DNA from: Deltaproteobacteria bacterium GWA2_55_10
Lineage (GTDB): Bacteria > Desulfobacterota > GWC2-55-46
NCBI GenBank assembly: GCA_001797415.1
Contig: MGPL01000046.1
Location: 1-9,797 of the forward strand
Reading direction: 5' to 3'
DNA: 9,797 nucleotides
In this document: piece after piece, positions 6,973 to 9,797 of the stretch
How the letters are laid out: each line of letters opens with the position of its first letter
Numbering within the stretch: the stretch's first letter is position 1
Notes under the pieces: generated by a model
Databases searched by the model: none
What the model saw: the letters and a program-made list of their open reading frames with translations, nothing else
What the model was told of the DNA's origin: nothing
Made by a program: the position numbers and the translations under genes

Positions 6973-7476
6973 CTTATCCTGGACTTGCGGGCTCTCGACG
7001 GGCTTACTCTGCTCCGCGGGCACGCTAACTGCCGGTGGAGGCGCGGGCAGCTGCTCGTTGCTCTTTTTCAAGAGATCCTGGACCGTGCGCTGCATCTCGT
7101 TGAGCTTCAGGAGCATCTCGTTGGCCTGAGAGCCCTTGAAGTTCGCGAAGATGACGAGCTTCATTTCCGAGAAGTCGCGGAGCAGGCCTTCGAGGTCGCC
7201 CTTGAGCCTGCCGAGCTTGGCCTGATTGAAGTCATTCTGCTCCTTCACGGCCATATACCTGTCCGTGAGCTCGCTCAGGGTCCTGCCGCGCTCGTGGACC
7301 TTTACCTCGAGCGCCCTTGTAGACGTGTAACGGGCAGATCTCTCCTGGCTGAGCTCATCGAGGACCATGGCCATGTTGGTCTCGTAGTCGCGCCTTGAGA
7401 CGCCGCAGCCCAGGATAAAAGCCGGCATCAGGAGGGCGCATATCAGAAGGGTAGTCCGGTATCGTCCGAAGTACAT
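6967..7476 (-). CDS. Coiled-coil lipoprotein of unknown function
   Basis: The 169-residue product starts at ATG 7476-7474, with AAAGG about 9 nt upstream on the minus strand. Residues 8-23 are hydrophobic and end in ILGC, a lipobox with the lipidated Cys at 24; Gly at +2 gives no inner-membrane retention signal, so outer-membrane anchoring on the periplasmic side is expected. Residues about 28-140 are highly charged and predicted helical, with heptad-like spacing of hydrophobic residues, suggesting a coiled coil. The tail from about 143 is Pro/Ala/Ser-rich (QLPAPPPAVSVP) and probably disordered. I do not recognise a named family. It is transcribed divergently from rpsU and convergently with the cytochrome. 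Its last codons lie within the right end of the adjacent palindromic element, so that insertion may have reshaped the extreme C-terminus. Confidence 0.78.
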   Translation of the reverse strand: MYFGRYRTTLLICALLMPAFILGCGVSRRDYETNMAMVLDELSQERSARYTSTRALEVKVHERGRTLSELTDRYMAVKEQNDFNQAKLGRLKGDLEGLLRDFSEMKLVIFANFKGSQANEMLLKLNEMQRTVQDLLKKSNEQLPAPPPAVSVPAEQSKPVESPQVQDKL

Positions 7477-7507
7477 TTTTTCAGGCCTTTAACGCGAAGA
7501 TTAATAA

Positions 7508-7536
7508 ATTCTATCAGAAAAGCACGTTTTTTGAAA
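7508..7536 (-). promoter_or_regulatory. Weak promoter candidate for the lipoprotein gene
   Basis: On the minus strand TAGAAT (7513-7508) is a five-of-six match to the -10 box. Exactly 17 bp upstream is TTTCAA (7536-7531), a poor -35 match. It lies 32 nt ahead of the ATG in an AT-rich tract. No better pair was found on this strand in the divergent gap. Confidence 0.35.
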
Positions 7537-7609
7537 TAAAAAGAACTTTCCCCGGACCCTGTCTGCTATAATTATGAAAGTGCGATCAGGCCTCAAAAGG
7601 TTAAATTGT

Positions 7610-7637
7610 TTGACTAATGGCCGCGTTTTGGTATAAT
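7610..7637 (+). promoter_or_regulatory. Extended -10 sigma70 promoter for rpsU
   Basis: TTGACT (7610-7615) and an exact TATAAT (7632-7637) are separated by 16 bp, and TG at 7629-7630 forms an extended -10 (TGGTATAAT). The predicted start is near 7644, giving a leader of about 75 nt. It allows rpsU to be expressed independently of dnaG and rpoD. Confidence 0.82.
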
Positions 7638-7647
7638 CTCATATCTT

Positions 7648-7669
7648 TACAAGCGGATATCTGCTTGTA
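7648..7669 (+). promoter_or_regulatory. Dyad in the rpsU leader
   Basis: TACAAGCGGAT (7648-7658) is inverted in ATCTGCTTGTA (7659-7669) with one G-T mismatch in 11 pairs. It starts about 4 nt after the predicted transcription start. As RNA it can form the stem TACAAGC/GCTTGTA; as DNA it could be an operator. Feedback control by S21 is possible but not shown. Confidence 0.45.
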
Positions 7670-7703
7670 GTCAACCCGTATTCCTGATTGAAATTTTTGA
7701 CAT

Positions 7704-7711
7704 AGAGGGGG
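7704..7711 (+). promoter_or_regulatory. Ribosome binding site that sets the rpsU start
   Basis: AGAGGGGG lies 8 nt before the TTG at 7720. The in-frame GTG at 7711 overlaps this purine block and would have no usable Shine-Dalgarno, so TTG 7720 is the better start and gives the family-like N-terminus MSEVKVYDD. Confidence 0.75.
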
Positions 7712-7719
7712 TGTTATTT

Positions 7720-7926
7720 TTGTCAGAGGTTAAGGTATATGACGACCAGCTTGAGAAGGCGCTCAAGATTCTCAAGCGCAAACTCGCGCAGGATGGGACC
7801 TTCAAGGAAATAAAGAAGAGAAGGTTCTACGAGAAGCCGAGCGTCAAGAAGAAGAGAAAACGCCAGGAGGCGGCAAAGCGCCGCGCCAAGGCTTCAAAGA
7901 AGAGCGCCAGAAGGGTCCAGGAGTAA
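7720..7926 (+). CDS. rpsU: Small ribosomal subunit protein bS21
   Basis: The 68-residue, strongly basic product is a component of the 30S subunit that binds near the 3' end of 16S rRNA and supports translation initiation. The S21 signature is clear: LEKALKILKRKLAQDGTFKE followed by the KKRRFYEKPS motif (about residues 31-40) and a Lys/Arg-rich C-terminal helix. The length is normal for the family (about 58-71). The start is TTG 7720, decided by the ribosome binding site and by the conserved N-terminus. The gene has its own promoter upstream and a strong terminator 19 nt after its stop, so it is monocistronic. In enterobacteria rpsU is the first gene of the MMS operon with dnaG and rpoD; here it lies about 2.4 kb downstream of rpoD. 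Confidence 0.95.
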   Translation: MSEVKVYDDQLEKALKILKRKLAQDGTFKEIKKRRFYEKPSVKKKRKRQEAAKRRAKASKKSARRVQE

Positions 7927-7945
7927 GGGAGCCTTCTTAGGAATG

Positions 7946-7977
7946 AAAAAAGGCCCCGGAATTCCGGGGCCTTTTTT
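7946..7977. terminator. Strong bidirectional intrinsic terminator after rpsU
   Basis: GGCCCCGG (7952-7959) pairs perfectly with CCGGGGCC (7964-7971) around an AATT loop. Six A (7946-7951) precede and six T (7972-7977) follow, so it works in both orientations. Confidence 0.95.
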
Positions 7978-8017
7978 ATTATCTTATACCCAACGTCTTA
8001 TTTTCAGATGTTCATAT

Positions 8018-8105
8018 CCTCTCCCCTTGGGGGAGAGGACTGAGGTGAGGGGGCTTCCAAAACCGTATCCCCCCTCATCCCAACCTTCTCCCCTTAGGGA
8101 GAAGG
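8018..8105. repeat. Dispersed G-rich palindromic repeat, full copy
   Basis: Three nested palindromes are present: CCTCTCCCC (8018-8026) with GGGGAGAGG (8030-8038); GTGAGGGGG (8045-8053) with CCCCCTCAT across an AT-rich linker; and CCTTCTCCC (8084-8092) with GGGAGAAGG (8097-8105). The core blocks match those at 6664-6710 in order and orientation. The open reading frame over it (7943-8152) translates the repeat and the rpsU terminator and is spurious. No gene signal is seen in 8106-8162. Confidence 0.75.
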
Positions 8106-8162
8106 AGAAAAAACGCATTTCAAATTTATACCCCTCTGATCCCTCAGAATGACCTCTATTTG

Positions 8163-8250
8163 CCCCTCTTTTATAAAGAGGGGAAGGGGAGATTATCTTT
8201 TTTAATGCCTATCGGTAATCCCCCTCAGTCCCCCTTTAGAAAGGGGGAAG
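8163..8250. repeat. Paired CCCC-type palindromes
   Basis: CCCCTCTTT (8163-8171) pairs perfectly with AAAGAGGGG (8175-8183), and CCCCCTTT (8230-8237) with AAAGGGGG (8240-8247). Between them, AGGGGAGATTA and TAATCCCCCT are complementary except for one extra base, so the whole block can also fold as a larger cruciform. It resembles widely dispersed intergenic repeats of bacteria. No T run is positioned for termination. Confidence 0.65.
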
Positions 8251-8275
8251 GATGAAAGCTCGACCGCTTCCTCTT

Positions 8276-8306
8276 GGCGGGTTCAGGTTTGTAACCTGAG
8301 CCTGCC
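8276..8306. repeat. 14-bp hairpin
   Basis: GGCGGGT-TCAGGTT (8276-8289) pairs along its full length with AACCTGA-GCCTGCC (8293-8306) around a TGT loop, using two G-T wobbles in the lower half. As RNA this stem would be continuous. It shares its lower arm CGGGTTCA with the next hairpin. Confidence 0.6.
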
Positions 8307-8332
8307 TATTCGAAAAAGAGTTGCGAAAATTC

Positions 8333-8359
8333 CGGGTTCAATTTGCAAAATTGAACCCG
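8333..8359. repeat. Perfect 12-bp hairpin
   Basis: CGGGTTCAATTT (8333-8344) pairs perfectly with AAATTGAACCCG (8348-8359) around a GCA loop. The arm begins with the same CGGGTTCA as the hairpin at 8276-8306, but the apical stem differs. Confidence 0.65.
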
Positions 8360-8366
8360 CCGTAAA

Positions 8367-8495
8367 GGCTGCTCAAAAAGCTCCATATGCGAGGCCCCGG
8401 TTAAATCGGGGAGCGAGGAATGAGGCGTACTCTTTGCCGTACGCCGCTTTTGCCGCTTTGAGGCCAACAAAGCAGATGGGCTTATTTCATGCCTG
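8367..8495. repeat. Palindromic intergenic element abutting acs
   Basis: The ends are imperfect inverted repeats: the left end AGGCTGCTCAAAAAGCTCCA and the right end, which read on the minus strand begins AGGCATGAAATAAGCCCAT. Inside are CCCCG/CGGGG (8395-8411 region), GGCGTAC (8424-8430) with GTACGCC (8439-8445), and GCTTTG (8455-8460) with CAAAGC (8468-8473). The right end pattern GATGGGCTT..TTTCA..CCTG resembles the right end of the element at 6811-6972. No coding capacity. Its end is 2 nt from the stop codon of acs. From memory, elements with an internal GGCGTAC..GTACGCC hairpin are common between genes in Deltaproteobacteria. Confidence 0.6.
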
Positions 8496-8497
8496 GA

Positions 8498-9797
8498 TCA
8501 GAGTTTCTCCTTTACCAGCGTCTCCACCACCGTAGGGTCCGCGAGCGTAGAAGTGTCGCCCAGATCCTCTGTCGAGCCCTGGGCTATCTTCCGGAGGATC
8601 CTCCGCATGATCTTGCCGCTTCTCGTCTTGGGGAGGGCCGCGGCGAAATGTATCTTGTCCGGCTTCGCTATCGGGCTTATCTCGTTCTTTACATGCTCTT
8701 CGACATGCCGCGTCAGCTCAGGAGTCGGGTTGACGCCCTCTTTCAGGACAACAAAGGCGTATATGCCCTCGCCCTTGACCGAGTGAGGATAGCCCACGAC
8801 CGCGGCCTCGGCCACGGCCTCGTCGGAAACCAGGGCGCTCTCTATTTCCGCTGTGCCGAGCCTGTGGCCTGATACGTTCAGGACATCGTCTATCCTGCCC
8901 ATCAGCCAGAAGTCCCCGTCCTCGTCAACCCTTGCGCCGTCCCCGCTCATGTAGTAACCGGGGAAGCGGCTGAAGTAGACCTCTTTTATCCTCGTGTTCT
9001 CAGGGTCTCCGTATGTCCCGCGCAGTATCCCCGGCCAGGGTCTCTCTATGACAAGATAACCGCCTTCGTTCACCGCGGCCGGGATGCCGTCCTCCCTGAG
9101 CACCCTGGGGCATATGCCGAAGAAGGGCTTTGTAGCGGAGCCGGGTTTTAAAGTCGTCGCGCCGGGCAGCGGAGAGATCAGTATGCCGCCTGTCTCGGTC
9201 TGCCACCAGGTGTCCACAATGGGGAGCCGGCCCTTGCCGATATTCGTGTGATACCACATCCACGCCTCGGGGTTTATGGGCTCTCCGACAGAGCCAAGGA
9301 CGCGCAGGCTCGATAAGTCGTGCCTGTCTATCCAGCCGGTCCCGCTCCTCATGAGCGCCCTTATGGCGGTAGGGGCCGTGTAGAATATGTTGACCCTGTG
9401 CTTCTCGATAATCTCCCAAAACCTGCCCGGGTCAGGCCAGGTCGGGATGCCTTCGAACATGAGGGATGTCGCGCCGCAGGCGAGCGGGCCGTAGAGGATA
9501 TAACTGTGACCCGTTACCCAGCCGATGTCGGCGGTGCAGAAGTGGGTGTCCTCTTCCTTATAATCGAATATCCATTTGAATGTGAGGGCAGCGAAAACAA
9601 GATATCCGCCCGTGGTGTGGAGAACGCCCTTGGGCTTGCCGGTCGAACCGCTGGTGTAGAGGATAAATAGCGGGTCCTCGGAGTCCATATCCTCGGGAGG
9701 GCAGTTGTTCGTAATGCCGGGCTGAGACATTTCCCCGTGCCACCACGAGTCGCGCCCCTCTTTCATGGGGATCGCCGCGCCGGTCCTCCTCACCACA
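8498..9797 (-). CDS. acs: Acetyl-CoA synthetase, AMP-forming (N-terminus beyond window)
   Basis: The frame stays open to the window edge, so the start lies outside; the 432 residues present correspond to about the last two thirds of a protein of roughly 650. The enzyme activates acetate with ATP and CoA through acetyl-AMP in the cytosol. ANL-superfamily motifs appear in order: P-loop LYTSGSTGKPKG (fragment residues 47-57), FCTADIGWVTGHSY (86-99), DTWWQTETGG (195-204, including the Trp that shapes the acetate pocket), YYMSGDGARVDEDGD (281-295), the hinge GRIDDVLNVSGHRLG (300-314), and C-terminal PKTRSGKIMRRILRKI (389-404), where Lys395 is the catalytic lysine that is acetylated in characterised homologues. 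No frameshift is seen. Transcription is convergent with rpsU; the promoter is outside the window. The TGA stop is followed at once by a palindromic element. Identity is very secure. Confidence 0.96.
   Translation of the reverse strand, partial: VVRRTGAAIPMKEGRDSWWHGEMSQPGITNNCPPEDMDSEDPLFILYTSGSTGKPKGVLHTTGGYLVFAALTFKWIFDYKEEDTHFCTADIGWVTGHSYILYGPLACGATSLMFEGIPTWPDPGRFWEIIEKHRVNIFYTAPTAIRALMRSGTGWIDRHDLSSLRVLGSVGEPINPEAWMWYHTNIGKGRLPIVDTWWQTETGGILISPLPGATTLKPGSATKPFFGICPRVLREDGIPAAVNEGGYLVIERPWPGILRGTYGDPENTRIKEVYFSRFPGYYMSGDGARVDEDGDFWLMGRIDDVLNVSGHRLGTAEIESALVSDEAVAEAAVVGYPHSVKGEGIYAFVVLKEGVNPTPELTRHVEEHVKNEISPIAKPDKIHFAAALPKTRSGKIMRRILRKIAQGSTEDLGDTSTLADPTVVETLVKEKL

Noticed and set aside
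6901..7398. Plus-strand open frame of 165 codons over the lipoprotein gene
   Set aside because: It begins inside a hairpin of the repeat element and is antisense to a frame with a clear lipobox and coiled coil.
7567..7572. Second TATAAT box upstream of rpsU
   Set aside because: No -35-like sequence lies at a 16-18 bp spacing on the plus strand, and a better promoter lies 65 nt further on.
7711..7719. GTG start for rpsU at 7711
   Set aside because: It overlaps the purine-rich ribosome binding site, leaving no Shine-Dalgarno; TTG 7720 fits both the spacing and the family N-terminus.
7943..8152. Small open frame after rpsU
   Set aside because: It starts inside the rpsU terminator and translates the G-rich repeat (LGERTEVRG). 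No coding evidence.

Overview
The window comes from the chromosome of a Gram-negative bacterium with anaerobic or metal-respiring traits. It carries an exported multiheme c-type cytochrome, a predicted outer-membrane lipoprotein, AMP-forming acetyl-CoA synthetase, bS21, and a mutS2-dnaG-rpoD cluster. Coding regions are G+C-rich yet use ATA (Ile) and AGG (Arg) heavily. Together with the palindromic intergenic repeats, this fits an uncultured Desulfobacterota (former Deltaproteobacteria) or Nitrospirota-like lineage. That placement is inference, and the sequence alone does not fix the phylum.

Layout. Positions 1-5323 are a tight plus-strand operon for DNA and RNA metabolism: the 3' part of mutS2 (N-terminus outside the window), dnaG primase (TTG start, 12 nt after mutS2) and rpoD, the primary sigma factor (4 nt after dnaG). 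An AT-rich gap holds a weak terminator candidate for the operon and then a sigma70 promoter with consensus TTGACA and TATAAT boxes. This promoter drives a leader of about 120 nt that contains a long intrinsic terminator hairpin upstream of a pentaheme cytochrome c gene (5569-6552), an arrangement typical of transcription attenuation. A strong bidirectional terminator follows the cytochrome.

Positions 6553-6966 have no gene and are packed with palindromes, including a 162-bp MITE-like element with imperfect terminal inverted repeats whose right end touches the stop codon of the next gene. That gene is a minus-strand coiled-coil lipoprotein (6967-7476). It is divergent from rpsU (7720-7926, bS21), which has its own extended -10 promoter, a leader dyad and a strong terminator. 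Positions 7927-8497 are again gene-free and palindrome-rich, and a second, related repeat ends next to the stop codon of the minus-strand acs gene (8498 to the window edge, C-terminal 432 residues).

How it fits together. Primase, sigma70 and S21 are the members of the classical macromolecular synthesis (MMS) operon. Here mutS2 precedes dnaG, and rpsU lies about 2.4 kb downstream as a separate unit with the cytochrome and lipoprotein in between. The points most worth following are the terminator-containing leader of the cytochrome, the two related palindromic elements docked on gene ends, and the altered LDLR motif in the MutS2 Smr domain. No tRNA, rRNA, CRISPR array, transposase or prophage gene was seen.
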